Shown: positions 33,944 through 42,946 of the stretch, one piece after another
Position numbering within the stretch: position 1 is the stretch's first letter
Layout of the letters: each line of letters opens with the position of its first letter
DNA from: Anditalea andensis
GTDB taxonomy: Bacteria > Bacteroidota > Bacteroidia > Cytophagales > Cyclobacteriaceae
Reading direction: 5' to 3'
NCBI RefSeq assembly: GCF_000714815.1
Contig: NZ_JMIH01000016.1
Coordinates: forward strand, 124,001 to 188,000
DNA: 64,000 nucleotides
Position numbers and translations under genes: made by a program
The notes under the pieces: generated by a model
Seen by the model: the letters and a program-made list of their open reading frames with translations, nothing else
The model's database searches: none
What the model was told of the DNA's origin: nothing

Positions 33944-35686
33944 ATGAAGGAAATCAAACAGATCATCACCGCCTATAATGCCGCCCGCTCCAGAGGCAAA
34001 GGTGCCGTACTGGCCACAGTGGTGCACATAGAAGGCTCATCTTACCGGGCACCTGGGGCAAGGATGCTGGTGACGGAAGATGGTTCCCTTACAGGGGCCA
34101 TCAGCGGAGGGTGCCTGGAGGGAGATATCCTGCGAAAGGCACTGATGGTCATGACTACCCAAAAGCCCCTTCTGGTCAGCTATGATACTTCCGACGAGGA
34201 AAGCAGCGTCATCACTGTCAACCTTGGCTGTAACGGTATCATCAGGGTGCTACTGGAACCCATTATCGAAGACAATCCTTACCATCCTATCAGCCTGCTG
34301 AAATTAGCTGTGGAAAAAAGACATCGCTCTATTTTGGTCACTCTTTTTTCACTGAATGCAAAAAAAGACGCTGGCCAGGGTACCAAAATGCTCTTTACAC
34401 CAACAGGTGTACATCAATCAAAAGAAGGAAAGGGGCCAGGGTTTTCAGCACTAGAGCCTGATATCCAAACCGCCTGGAAGCAAAAACATGCCATGTTTAT
34501 AGCTTATCCAGTCACAGATGAAAATACTTCCGGCTATAATGCGTTTTTGGAATACCTGGAGCCAGCTCCTGCCCTTGTCATAGCCGGAGCAGGTAATGAT
34601 GTTTTCCCCGTAGTGGAAATAGCTAAAACCCTCGGCTGGGAAATCACTATCGTGGATGGCCGTCCCCTTTATGCCAATGAAAACCGATTCCCCAGCTGCC
34701 AACTCGTACTGTCCGAACCGGCAGAAGCCATCCGGCACATCAAACTCGATGAAAGGACAGCCTTTGTGCTTATGTCCCACAATTATGATTATGATAAAGC
34801 GGTGCTGAAAAATATCCTTTATACCCCTGTCAAATATATCGGTCTGCTCGGCCCCACCAAAAAGCGAGACAGGATCCTGAAGGAATTAATTCAGGAAGGT
34901 TTCCAGCTCCCCGAAGACACAGAGATCCCCACCAGCCTATATGCGCCCACTGGCCTGCAGATCGGCGCGGAAAGTGCTGAAGAAATAGCCCTTTCCATCA
35001 TAGCAGAAATCCAGGCATCCCTTACCGAAACCCATGGTGGACCATTGAGAAACCTTAAAGGACATATCCACCATAGAAACATGGGAATAGTGCTATCCAA
35101 AAAGTCATATGGAGTATTGTTACTCGCAGCTGGTGAATCCAAAAGGCTGGGTACACCAAAGCAGACCATAGCCTACAAAGGTTCCACCCTTATACAGCAC
35201 GCCCACCACCAGGCCTCCTCCCTCAAAACCGCGGTAAGTCTGACCGTTATTTCCCAAGGGGATATAACCTTAAAGGATCTGCTGAATCAGACTGATGCAG
35301 TGATCCTGGAAAACCCGGACTATAAGGAGGGGATGGCCAGTTCCATTAGAACTGGTGTGGACCATATCAATCGATTTTACCCCAATGTGGAGTACCTGCT
35401 GATCATGCTATGCGACCAGCCCTATGTAGAAAGCGCCCACCTGCAGACCCTGATCGATACCCAGCAGAAAACAGGCAAAAAGGTGGTGGCCAGCCTTTAC
35501 GAAGGCAGAAAAGGCGTTCCCACCCTATTTCATCGCTCCCTATTCCCCCATCTCCTGGAGCTGCGGGGAGATATAGGTGCCAAAAACCTCATTGAAAGCT
35601 TGGATAATGAAGTAGTAAGTGTGGCTTTTCCATTGGCTGCCTTTGATGTTGATACTAATAAGGCCAGGGAGCAACTTAGGGATTAG
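33944..35686 (+). CDS. XdhC/CoxI protein fused to MocA-like nucleotidyltransferase
   Basis: The 580-residue product is a two-enzyme fusion. Residues 1-370 are XdhC: the N-terminal VLATVVHIEGSSYRAPGARM, GAISGGCLEGDI, a Rossmann segment PALVIAGAGNDVFPVVEIA, and YIGLLGPTKKRDR. Residues 385-580 are a MobA/MocA-like transferase with LLAAGESKRLGTPKQ and the metal-binding LIMLCDQPYV. XdhC binds molybdenum cofactor and aids its sulfuration and insertion. MocA adds CMP to molybdopterin. Together with the cysteine desulfurase this makes a maturation module for a molybdenum hydroxylase. The fusion order is unusual but chemically sensible. Confidence 0.87.
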   Translation: MKEIKQIITAYNAARSRGKGAVLATVVHIEGSSYRAPGARMLVTEDGSLTGAISGGCLEGDILRKALMVMTTQKPLLVSYDTSDEESSVITVNLGCNGIIRVLLEPIIEDNPYHPISLLKLAVEKRHRSILVTLFSLNAKKDAGQGTKMLFTPTGVHQSKEGKGPGFSALEPDIQTAWKQKHAMFIAYPVTDENTSGYNAFLEYLEPAPALVIAGAGNDVFPVVEIAKTLGWEITIVDGRPLYANENRFPSCQLVLSEPAEAIRHIKLDERTAFVLMSHNYDYDKAVLKNILYTPVKYIGLLGPTKKRDRILKELIQEGFQLPEDTEIPTSLYAPTGLQIGAESAEEIALSIIAEIQASLTETHGGPLRNLKGHIHHRNMGIVLSKKSYGVLLLAAGESKRLGTPKQTIAYKGSTLIQHAHHQASSLKTAVSLTVISQGDITLKDLLNQTDAVILENPDYKEGMASSIRTGVDHINRFYPNVEYLLIMLCDQPYVESAHLQTLIDTQQKTGKKVVASLYEGRKGVPTLFHRSLFPHLLELRGDIGAKNLIESLDNEVVSVAFPLAAFDVDTNKAREQLRD

Positions 35687-36122
35687 CTACATGAAGATCA
35701 GAATTTAGAATCAAAGTTTCTTAGAGGATTTTTTGCACATAGAGACATAGAATACTACACCCTATAACGGGTTATTAATCTATAAGCAGTCAGTATGAAC
35801 TAAAACTTTTCTTAGAAGAAAGGAACAGGAACATTTGGAAGTATATTTTAGGAATTAGGGGCAAAGAAAAATCGAATATCCCGACTTCTGGCTAAAATGT
35901 AATTCTATCTACCTAAATGTTTGTTTGAGATCAGTAGTATAAGACCACCCGGTTTAGTATTACAAATATCAAATTAAAAATTGACAGGGTCAAAACTCAT
36001 ACTTGGATATGTATAACTCAGATGGATCTTTTCTTTAAACTGATTAAAAGCAATTATTCCAGACAAAAAATATAGAGGCTAATTTTTCTTAAGTCTACCA
36101 TTTGAATTTATATCTTTACAGG
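35687..36122. other. intergenic region, about 435 bases
   Basis: AT-rich sequence between the XdhC-MocA gene and phnA. I see no strong hairpin, no gene and no molybdoenzyme remnant. TATCTTTAC at 36111-36119, only three bases before the phnA ATG, resembles a -7 element but would imply a nearly leaderless transcript. Confidence 0.4.
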
Positions 36123-36467
36123 ATGGAAAATACCCCCCCTTGTCCTGCCTGTAAATCTATTTATGCTTATGAGATGGACAGTAAAATAATCTGTCCTGAA
36201 TGTGCCTACGAATGGACAATCGCTCATCTCAATGAAACTGAAAATGATAACCATTTAGAAATCAAAGATTCAAATGGAAACCTATTAACCGATGGGGACA
36301 CCGTAGTGGTTATAAAAAATCTGCCGGTCAAAGGATCTCCCCAACCTATAAAAGCCGGTACAAAAGTGAAAAATATTCGGCTCAATAATAGCGTGCACAA
36401 TATTGATTGCAAGATAGATGGTTTTGGCGCTATGGCTTTAAAATCAGAGTTTGTAAAAAAGGCATAA
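36123..36467 (+). CDS. PhnA/YjdM family zinc-ribbon protein
   Basis: The product of 114 residues starts with a zinc ribbon, [20 protein letters not shown] followed by PECAYEW (two CxxC pairs). It then has the family's SH3-like domain ([49 protein letters not shown]). The ATG at 36123 is preferred over an in-frame TTG at 36102, because it gives the family's usual length and start. Named after a phosphonate gene in E. coli, the protein is not needed for phosphonate use, and its role is unclear. Confidence 0.85.
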   Translation: MENTPPCPACKSIYAYEMDSKIICPECAYEWTIAHLNETENDNHLEIKDSNGNLLTDGDTVVVIKNLPVKGSPQPIKAGTKVKNIRLNNSVHNIDCKIDGFGAMALKSEFVKKA

Positions 36468-36658
36468 TGAGAAGGATAAATAAAACTTTATTAGCAGTTA
36501 AGAAATAATTAATAAATCCTTTTATTAATGTTCGGCAGGGTTAATATTAATCCAAACTGTTGCCACAGCTATTTTCTTATCCTTACTACATTGGAGAAAG
36601 TGCTCCTATTGGATAGGGGATTGCTTTTTATATTACTCATTACAAATGAGCGCATATA

Positions 36659-36695
36659 AAATGCCCAGGCTAATATTTGCCTGGGCATTTTATAG
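36659..36695 (+). terminator. strong hairpin terminator downstream of phnA
   Basis: A 12-bp perfect stem (AAATGCCCAGGC with GCCTGGGCATTT) encloses eight bases. It lies about 190 bases after the phnA stop, is nearly symmetric and could act on both strands. Confidence 0.75.
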
Positions 36696-36832
36696 GTAAA
36701 TATAAGCTTCGCCCAAAATTTCATCAGTAGCATGAATACCTACATATTATATTTAATACCAATACGATTTTATAGCCATACCACCTCTTTTTCATGATTC
36801 TAAAGTCAGTATAACAGGTATATATGTATGAG

Positions 36833-37519
36833 TTATATAGGATTAGATGAAGTTAATACTGAATCCTGTAAGTTTAAACCACCAAATTGTTTAAGTTGGG
36901 TAATAACGTATTCAGCCAAGTGAAATTGAAGTGTGTTGTCAACCAGATCTTCGGTAGCTGAAAAGTTAAATGATTTTACATCTTCCGCAGTAAATGATTT
37001 GTATCTAATATTGTGTCGCATTGCCTCTTCCAATATAGATTCCGGTAAAGGATATGAATTATAGACTGCATCCGAATCCATCAGCTTACCTTTAGAAGAT
37101 ATAGTGATGATATCCCCTGTACTTTTAAGCATCATAGACGGCATAACTGCCTGAGTGAGATAATAAAACCCGAGACGGTTCATCTTTAGATTATTTTCTG
37201 AGGTAACTGGGTCAAATTCATAGAAGGGACCTGCTATAGTTGCATCCATATTATTAATAAATATATCTATCGCTCCCAACTCCTCTTCTATTTTATCTAC
37301 TGCCAAAATAACAGAATGGATGTCTGTGATATCTGCAGTTACTATTGATATGGAATAACCCAATGTCTTCAGTTCATTTTCTATATCTAGTAACTGGACA
37401 GGTGAAGTGGATAACAATCCTAATTTTACTCCTTCTTTGGCAAGTCCCAACGCAACCTCACGTCCTATACCCTTACCTGCACCAGTAATTAAAGCTGTCT
37501 TTCCTTTTAATGATTCCAT
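36833..37519 (-). CDS. degenerate short-chain dehydrogenase-like protein
   Basis: The 228-residue product begins as a classical SDR (TALITGAGKGIGREVALGLA; Asp in TADITD), but the catalytic part is altered. NNAG is replaced by NNMD. The Ser is in TISSKGK. In place of YxxxK there is YNSYP, so the catalytic Lys is missing and about five residues are deleted before RHNIRY. It is probably inactive as a dehydrogenase or has a new role. It is the last gene of the minus-strand D-amino-acid-type locus, 413 bases after the deacylase stop, so its membership is uncertain. Confidence 0.75.
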   Translation of the reverse strand: MESLKGKTALITGAGKGIGREVALGLAKEGVKLGLLSTSPVQLLDIENELKTLGYSISIVTADITDIHSVILAVDKIEEELGAIDIFINNMDATIAGPFYEFDPVTSENNLKMNRLGFYYLTQAVMPSMMLKSTGDIITISSKGKLMDSDAVYNSYPLPESILEEAMRHNIRYKSFTAEDVKSFNFSATEDLVDNTLQFHLAEYVITQLKQFGGLNLQDSVLTSSNPI

Positions 37520-37932
37520 AGGTAGTGTTTCTATAAAATTTTAGTTGCTAATGTTTCATTAGTGGATTTATTGATAACTACTATAGTCAAACTTAACACC
37601 TTTCTGATGCTTTAAAAAGTATTAAATTTTATTTTTTTTATGAAAACGTTTGAACAAGGCTTTAAACCCATAAAATAATTTCACATAATTTTTCCATTTT
37701 AAGATTTAAGCTATAATAATCGTCACTTTATCATAAATTGTTTGAATAATTAATAGTAGGTGTCAGATATCATAGGTTATACTTAATACACCAAATTGAT
37801 TTTACCCAAGGATTACAAAATAAACTAACGGAAAAAAAATGGTACTCCCCATCAATATATGGCAATGAAGAAAACCAAAGAATAAAACAATTCCTCTCAA
37901 GATATGGTCATTACCATTAAATTTTATTCAAA
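37520..37932. other. intergenic region, 413 bases
   Basis: AT-rich stretch between the degenerate SDR and the deacylase gene. It presumably holds the SDR promoter. No hairpin or coding fossil stands out. Confidence 0.4.
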
Positions 37933-39513
37933 CTAATCTTTTTTAATGGCTTTTCCTGCTAGGATACTTGTGAATCGCCCATCTTTAACAGCAAATTGAC
38001 CATTTACTAACACATGCGTCATCCCTGTGGATAAAGCCGATGGCTGAAGGTAATCGGCATGATCTATAAGTGCTTTAGGTTTGAACATAATGATATCCGC
38101 AAAATATCCTTCCTTTATAAATCCTCTTTTAGAAATACCTAGAGTTAATGCTGTTTTACCGGAAGAACTGTGTATGGCAATGTGCAGTGGCAATATTTCT
38201 TTTTCCAGAGCATATTCGGTTATCTTTTTGGTAAAGCTTCCATATTTTCTAGGATGGCCCACTACTCCATCCGACCCTGTCATTACCCATGGCTGCTTCA
38301 TAAAATTTTCTATATCATCCGCCCTCATATTAAAGGAAACCACTCTAACTTCTGAACTCTTTTTTAGAATTTCCACCACTACTTCAGCAGGATCAACTTC
38401 CCAGTCCGAGGCCATTTTTTCTATCGAATACCCATCCCATTCAGGATGATCGGAAGTACTTAAAATTAAAGAAGCTGGCCCCCCTCTCCTCCTTATATTT
38501 TCTGCTATACCGTTCCTTAATGTATCTTTCAAATTAGGATTGGCTATCCTTTCTAACAATGCTTCATATCCACCGTCCTCCGCCCATCTTGGCACAGTGG
38601 CTGCTATGAGGGAGGTCCGAGAAGCCTCATATGGATATTGGTTTGCAGTCACCTTCAGTCCTTCAGCCTGGGATTTTTCTATCAGTGTTATAACCTCTGA
38701 ACTCTTTCCCCATACATCTGCACCCAGTGCTTTGATATGTGAAAAATGAACAGGTATGCCCGATTCTTCCCCAATTTCTAGTGTCTCTTTAACAGAGTTG
38801 ATCAATCCTATACTATAACTGCTTTCATCTCTCATATGGGTATCATAAATACCTCCATATCCATGAGCTACTTTGGCCAAAGCTACGACTTCGTCTTTCT
38901 TTGCAAAACTGCCGGGGGCATAGAACAATCCTGTGGATAAACCTATAGCTCCATCTTCCATAGCCTGTGCCACTATTTTTTTCATTTCCTCCAAATCTTC
39001 TTCAGATGGTGCTATATCCCTATTACCCAGGACCATTCTTCTTACAGTGCCGTGCCCTACAAACAAGCCTGCATTTGTACCTATCCCATTTCTTTCCCAT
39101 TCTTCCAGCTTTCTGCTTATCGGTAACGGCCCTGATCCATCATTACCGCCAATTACAGTGGTGACACCCTGCATCAGGTAAGGTAGGTTAGCTTTCCGCT
39201 CCTCATGACTGAGATCTGCTTCTATATGTGTATGAGGATCTATAAACCCAGGTGCTAGCACGTAACCATCCGCATCTATTATTTCCTTAGCTTTTACTTT
39301 AGACTTCTTATACCTGCCTACAAATATGATTTTGTCACCCTTGATCCCTACATCTTGTTTCTTTCCTTCAGAAGTGGTACCATCATAAACAGTAGCTCCC
39401 TTAAATAGGATATCTACAGATGGGATTTGGCCGTACGAATACTGAGAAATAATAAAGAAAAAAATGCATAAATATAAATATCTCATCTGATTACTTGTTT
39501 TTTTAATGGTCAT
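37933..39513 (-). CDS. exported N-acyl-D-amino-acid deacylase (D-aminoacylase)
   Basis: The 526-residue amidohydrolase frees D-amino acids from N-acyl-D-amino acids. A signal peptide (FFFIISQYSYGQ, about residues 17-29) indicates export, and Met10 (39486) is an alternative start. The urease-like metal site begins with His94 and His96 in DPHTHIEAD. Other family blocks are GNDGSGP, GAIGLSTGLFYAPG, HMRDE, HFSHIKALG, and the metal Asp in MTGSDGVVGHPR. It lies in a same-strand series behind the racemase-like gene, with a 149-base gap that carries a large folded element. Confidence 0.9.
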   Translation of the reverse strand: MTIKKTSNQMRYLYLCIFFFIISQYSYGQIPSVDILFKGATVYDGTTSEGKKQDVGIKGDKIIFVGRYKKSKVKAKEIIDADGYVLAPGFIDPHTHIEADLSHEERKANLPYLMQGVTTVIGGNDGSGPLPISRKLEEWERNGIGTNAGLFVGHGTVRRMVLGNRDIAPSEEDLEEMKKIVAQAMEDGAIGLSTGLFYAPGSFAKKDEVVALAKVAHGYGGIYDTHMRDESSYSIGLINSVKETLEIGEESGIPVHFSHIKALGADVWGKSSEVITLIEKSQAEGLKVTANQYPYEASRTSLIAATVPRWAEDGGYEALLERIANPNLKDTLRNGIAENIRRRGGPASLILSTSDHPEWDGYSIEKMASDWEVDPAEVVVEILKKSSEVRVVSFNMRADDIENFMKQPWVMTGSDGVVGHPRKYGSFTKKITEYALEKEILPLHIAIHSSSGKTALTLGISKRGFIKEGYFADIIMFKPKALIDHADYLQPSALSTGMTHVLVNGQFAVKDGRFTSILAGKAIKKD

Positions 39514-39522
39514 AATTGTCTT

Positions 39523-39618
39523 TTACCAAACGACGAAAAGGAATCTCGTATAGTGCTCTCCCGTAATTCGGGCTCGTGGGACACTCCCTTAACACTACTG
39601 ATTCCTGCTGTTTGGTAA
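39523..39618 (-). repeat. 96-nt structured element (REP-like or RNA leader) before the deacylase gene
   Basis: The ends TTACCAAAC (39523-39531) and GTTTGGTAA (39610-39618) pair perfectly. Inside, AGGAATC (39539) pairs with GATTCCT (39600), and TAGTG (39551) with CACTA (39593). The core holds two small hairpins: CCCG/CGGG with loop TAATT, and GGGA/TCCC with loop CAC. All helices nest without conflict, giving a three-way junction. It ends nine bases before the deacylase ATG. It could be a palindromic REP-type element, a folded 5' leader or an intercistronic mRNA stabiliser. The sequence does not match a riboswitch that I know. Confidence 0.65.
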
Positions 39619-39662
39619 CTTAAGGGATATCCTAATATGAACCTTACTCTTGATGTTTGAAA

Positions 39663-41228
39663 TTATCTTATTTTGGAAGTTTTAGACAAGCCCTTTGTTT
39701 TGTCGTTTTCATTGGTGAATTTTTTGATGATTCCGTAAGTAGTGGGTACAGCAGCTTCCAATCTATCCAATGTTTCCATAGGTATGTTTACTGCACTGAA
39801 AGGTACTACCTGCACATATTCCTGCACTTCCCCCGCTGATCTCCCGTATTTATAATCATACGGAAAGCGGCCTTTATCATCTATGGCTACTCTTGGATTA
39901 TTCCTATTGGGGACACTGATATAAAATTCGCTGCTATTTATATCCCCTTTCTGATTAAACATATTCCCGGTTTTCAAATAATCATATAATTCTTCCGCGA
40001 CATTTACAGCTGGATCTACCAAAGCTATATTTTCTGCCATAAATGGCCTATATACATATGCATTATCCTTTTTATAATCGTATAATTCAGCCAAAACATC
40101 TTTTATTTCCTCGCTTAAATATGGATAATGCGTACATCCCAACATGACTACTTTCAGGGGTTTTGGATGGGCGGATTTGCGGATTTTTTCCATCATTGAA
40201 ACCAAGTGGTACCTCACATAATTTTCAGAACTATTGATCTGAAGCACCTGACAATCCTGGGTATTATCAGCATCACATAGCATGCTGTGATGATCAAAAT
40301 CAAAGTTATAAACATCCATTAGCGTTTTATCAATGGGAAAATCAGGATGATCGAGGGCCGGTCCGCGATAATCTTTTCGCGGTGCTTTCAGATCTCTCTG
40401 TATATAATCTGGCTCCTCATCCACAGCCTCTGCTATACCATGCCCCCCTTGGTTATATACCTGTATGTTTCCTTTATACCCTAGTGCATTAGCCTTATCC
40501 AATATTGTTTTTTCATATCCTTTTGATGCTATGGTACCTACCGTAGCAAACACAGCTATAGCGCCATCTTCATCCTTATCAAAATGAGATAAAGCCCCTT
40601 TGGCACCTGCGTCTATCACACCTATTATCTTGAGGGGAACTCCTGTTTTGGATATAAACTGCTCCAATGTTTCTTTGCCATAGGCAGTAGCAGTATTGCA
40701 GGCTATGACCATGGCTTTGACTGGTAATTTATCTTCCTGGTAATCCTTTTGCCCTTCCAGATAATACTTATGACCTAATAAAAATTGGGCGTCTTTTATA
40801 ATATGCTCAATCAAAAGATCTGATTTATTTTCTGCATAGTAATTCCCATAGGGCATATTGGCCTGATCAGCAAGGTATATAAAATTCTCCTTACTGAAAT
40901 CAGGCTGATGATCCGCCCCTGATAGCCCACTTTCATTATCATGCTGATCGAAATCCAATAATGTATTAAGAATGGTCAGCCCGCCTGTGCCGGAATCAAA
41001 TACACCTATCGGGAGTGTATTGTCAGTATAAGGATATTTTTTAAAATCAATGTAATAAAAATTATCCTCTTGATCCAGTATGGCAGTTTCTATAGGTGTC
41101 CTATCCAGATCAGCCTGAACGGATGATGTGCTGGCCGTATCACATGAGGTCATCCACCATACACATGCACTTACCAACGCAGGTATATAGGATGGGTGTA
41201 TTCGTAAAGCAAAACGCAGATTTTCCAT
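39663..41228 (-). CDS. exported glutamate/aspartate racemase-like lipoprotein
   Basis: The 521-residue protein contains the MurI fold motifs: GVFDSGTGG at residues 75-83, the first catalytic Cys177 in ACNTAT, and the second, Cys365, in LGCTHYP. It is nearly twice the size of MurI (about 270), with long insertions between the motifs (residues 95-115, 260-330) and a 70-residue C-terminal extension. The start HPSYIPALVSACVWWMTSC looks like a lipoprotein signal with Cys29, so the enzyme would act outside the cytoplasm. Its ATG overlaps the serine hydrolase stop by one base (TAATG). It presumably interconverts L- and D-acidic amino acids released by its neighbours. Confidence 0.8.
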   Translation of the reverse strand: MENLRFALRIHPSYIPALVSACVWWMTSCDTASTSSVQADLDRTPIETAILDQEDNFYYIDFKKYPYTDNTLPIGVFDSGTGGLTILNTLLDFDQHDNESGLSGADHQPDFSKENFIYLADQANMPYGNYYAENKSDLLIEHIIKDAQFLLGHKYYLEGQKDYQEDKLPVKAMVIACNTATAYGKETLEQFISKTGVPLKIIGVIDAGAKGALSHFDKDEDGAIAVFATVGTIASKGYEKTILDKANALGYKGNIQVYNQGGHGIAEAVDEEPDYIQRDLKAPRKDYRGPALDHPDFPIDKTLMDVYNFDFDHHSMLCDADNTQDCQVLQINSSENYVRYHLVSMMEKIRKSAHPKPLKVVMLGCTHYPYLSEEIKDVLAELYDYKKDNAYVYRPFMAENIALVDPAVNVAEELYDYLKTGNMFNQKGDINSSEFYISVPNRNNPRVAIDDKGRFPYDYKYGRSAGEVQEYVQVVPFSAVNIPMETLDRLEAAVPTTYGIIKKFTNENDKTKGLSKTSKIR

Positions 41229-42274
41229 TATAATTCTAAAGATTTTAATATGTGATTTTCTATTAAATCAGCAATAGACTGAAAATGGCTATTGGGAGCA
41301 CTTCCTTTATATTGAGATGTTAGCACTATGATAACATCCAGCTCCGGAATGGTCATCATGTATTGGCCACCAAACCCTATAGCACTATACGTATCATATT
41401 TAAGGGCTTTAACCAACCACCAAAGATAACCATACCCATTGATTTCAAATGGCCTGGATATTCCCTGTGGCTCAACTTGATAAGCTGTACTTTCCGATAT
41501 CCAGTCTTTTGATACAATTTGTTCACCATTATAGAGACCTCCCTGTCTAACCATCACCCCTATTTTTGCCAAATCTATAGGTTTAATGTATACATTATTG
41601 CCGCCTTCATGGTTACCTTTGGGGTCAGTGGACCATTCTTGGATAGTTATACCCATCGGAGTATATAAATATTTTTCGGCAAACTGTAAGGCAGTCATAC
41701 CACTGGCCTTAGATAACACAGCTGCCAATAAGTGCGTATCTCCGGTACTGTATCCATAAAGTTCTCCTGGAAGAGCCTCCAAAGGCTGATCTATTGCATA
41801 TTGCAGCCAGTCTTCACTGGCCACCCAGGGAGCATAATTACTTAAGCTAGTAGGCTTTAACCCAGACTGCATGAGCATAAGGTGTCGGATGGTGATTTCT
41901 TGTTTTTTTAAATCTGAAGTGTCATCGAATAATTCAGGTAGGTATGCAAATATCGTTTCATCTATAGAGGCGATGTATTGTTTTTCTACGGCTATTCCGA
42001 CCAGCAGGTTAAGTATACTTTTAGATGCTGATTTGATATTACTGTAATCTTCCTTTGTAAACTTGTTATAGTATTTCTCATAGACAAGCGTGTCCCTTCT
42101 TAAAATTAAGAGGCTGTTAAGCCTGTCCATCTGAGTGGCCCGCTCATGGATCATGTTTATAGCGGATTCATCCCAGCCAAACTTCGATGGCTCATCAGAG
42201 ACCAGTTTTTGACCATTGACGAGGGAGGGAGTGATAAAAATAAAAATGAATATTTTTAAATATTTGAAAGTCAT
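41228..42274 (-). CDS. exported class-C beta-lactamase-fold serine hydrolase
   Basis: The protein of about 348 residues has a signal peptide (MTFKYLKIFIFIFITPSLVN then GQ). This is why the ATG at 42274 is preferred over the in-frame one 45 bases upstream. The SxxK nucleophile motif is Ser82-Ala-Ser-Lys85. The tyrosine motif is YGYSTGD, and a C-terminal IGFGGQYMMTIPELD replaces the KTG box, as in esterase or D-peptidase relatives. It may hydrolyse D-aminoacyl amides or esters. It is followed without gap by the racemase-like gene, so both are translated from one message. Confidence 0.85.
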   Translation of the reverse strand: MTFKYLKIFIFIFITPSLVNGQKLVSDEPSKFGWDESAINMIHERATQMDRLNSLLILRRDTLVYEKYYNKFTKEDYSNIKSASKSILNLLVGIAVEKQYIASIDETIFAYLPELFDDTSDLKKQEITIRHLMLMQSGLKPTSLSNYAPWVASEDWLQYAIDQPLEALPGELYGYSTGDTHLLAAVLSKASGMTALQFAEKYLYTPMGITIQEWSTDPKGNHEGGNNVYIKPIDLAKIGVMVRQGGLYNGEQIVSKDWISESTAYQVEPQGISRPFEINGYGYLWWLVKALKYDTYSAIGFGGQYMMTIPELDVIIVLTSQYKGSAPNSHFQSIADLIENHILKSLEL

Positions 42275-42299
42275 ATAAATGCTTTTATAATTGACAAAT

Positions 42300-42330
42300 G
42301 CCCCGGCATTCTTAGCCAAATTACCGGGGC
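42300..42330 (-). terminator. GC-rich intercistronic hairpin before the serine hydrolase gene
   Basis: GCCCCGG (42300-42306) and CCGGGGC (42324-42330) form a 7-bp all-GC stem over 17 bases. It lies 19 bases after the DUF4843 stop and 25 bases before the hydrolase start. There is no long U-run, so it may attenuate or protect the upstream mRNA rather than terminate. Confidence 0.5.
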
Positions 42331-42349
42331 TTATGATGCAATAATAGGT

Positions 42350-42814
42350 TTAATTTAACCTTACCCCTATCCTTTTGTGGTTTTCACTGGCTACTATATT
42401 TTCGTTTCCGATTAGTTCTAGCACTAATATAAGCTGACCTTGTACGGAAGGAAAAGATAATTTTTCTACCACTACTTCTCCAAAACTAGAATCCGCTTCC
42501 AGCTGAAAATAAGTATCATTAGGTAAAGAATAATGTATTCCCTCTACTGCAGTAGATGCCTCTTCATCTACTCTAAATGCGAGATTCTCCGCGGCCCTTA
42601 ATTGTCCGCCAAATAGGTTCACCTGATATCCTCTTTCTCCTACTGGCTGCAAAGGAAGTACAGGATAGTCTCTACCGGCCGCATTGTTCCTGACCACTGC
42701 TTCCTGAAACTCTATTCTTAGATCAGTAAAAAGGTATCGCTCTTCATAATTTTCAAAACAGGATGAGGTTATTGTAATCAATATTACCGCTATCCAATAG
42801 GTATGTTTTTTCAT
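42350..42814 (-). CDS. DUF4843-like surface lipoprotein
   Basis: The 154-residue product has a lipoprotein signal (lipobox SSC at residue 19) and a single beta-sandwich-type domain. The EGIHYSLPNDTYFQLEAD and GQLILVLELIGNE segments are typical of DUF4843 proteins coded next to SusD. Such accessory lipoproteins probably help bind ligand at the cell surface. It lies 132 bases after the SusD gene on the same strand. Confidence 0.75.
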   Translation of the reverse strand: MKKHTYWIAVILITITSSCFENYEERYLFTDLRIEFQEAVVRNNAAGRDYPVLPLQPVGERGYQVNLFGGQLRAAENLAFRVDEEASTAVEGIHYSLPNDTYFQLEADSSFGEVVVEKLSFPSVQGQLILVLELIGNENIVASENHKRIGVRLN

Positions 42815-42946
42815 CTTTTTGTAAATTGTTTTATTTAAGCTAGATGGAATCTTACATGATTTTACCCGATGATAATCATCGCGGCTATCAGATCATTCTA
42901 AAATATGAAACCCTTAGTCATGGTCGATTGCATAAAGATCGATTTC

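Noticed and set aside
36638-36656. Short hairpin CTCATT-ACA-AATGAG after phnA
   Set aside because: Only six AT-rich base pairs; the much stronger 12-bp hairpin just downstream explains termination.
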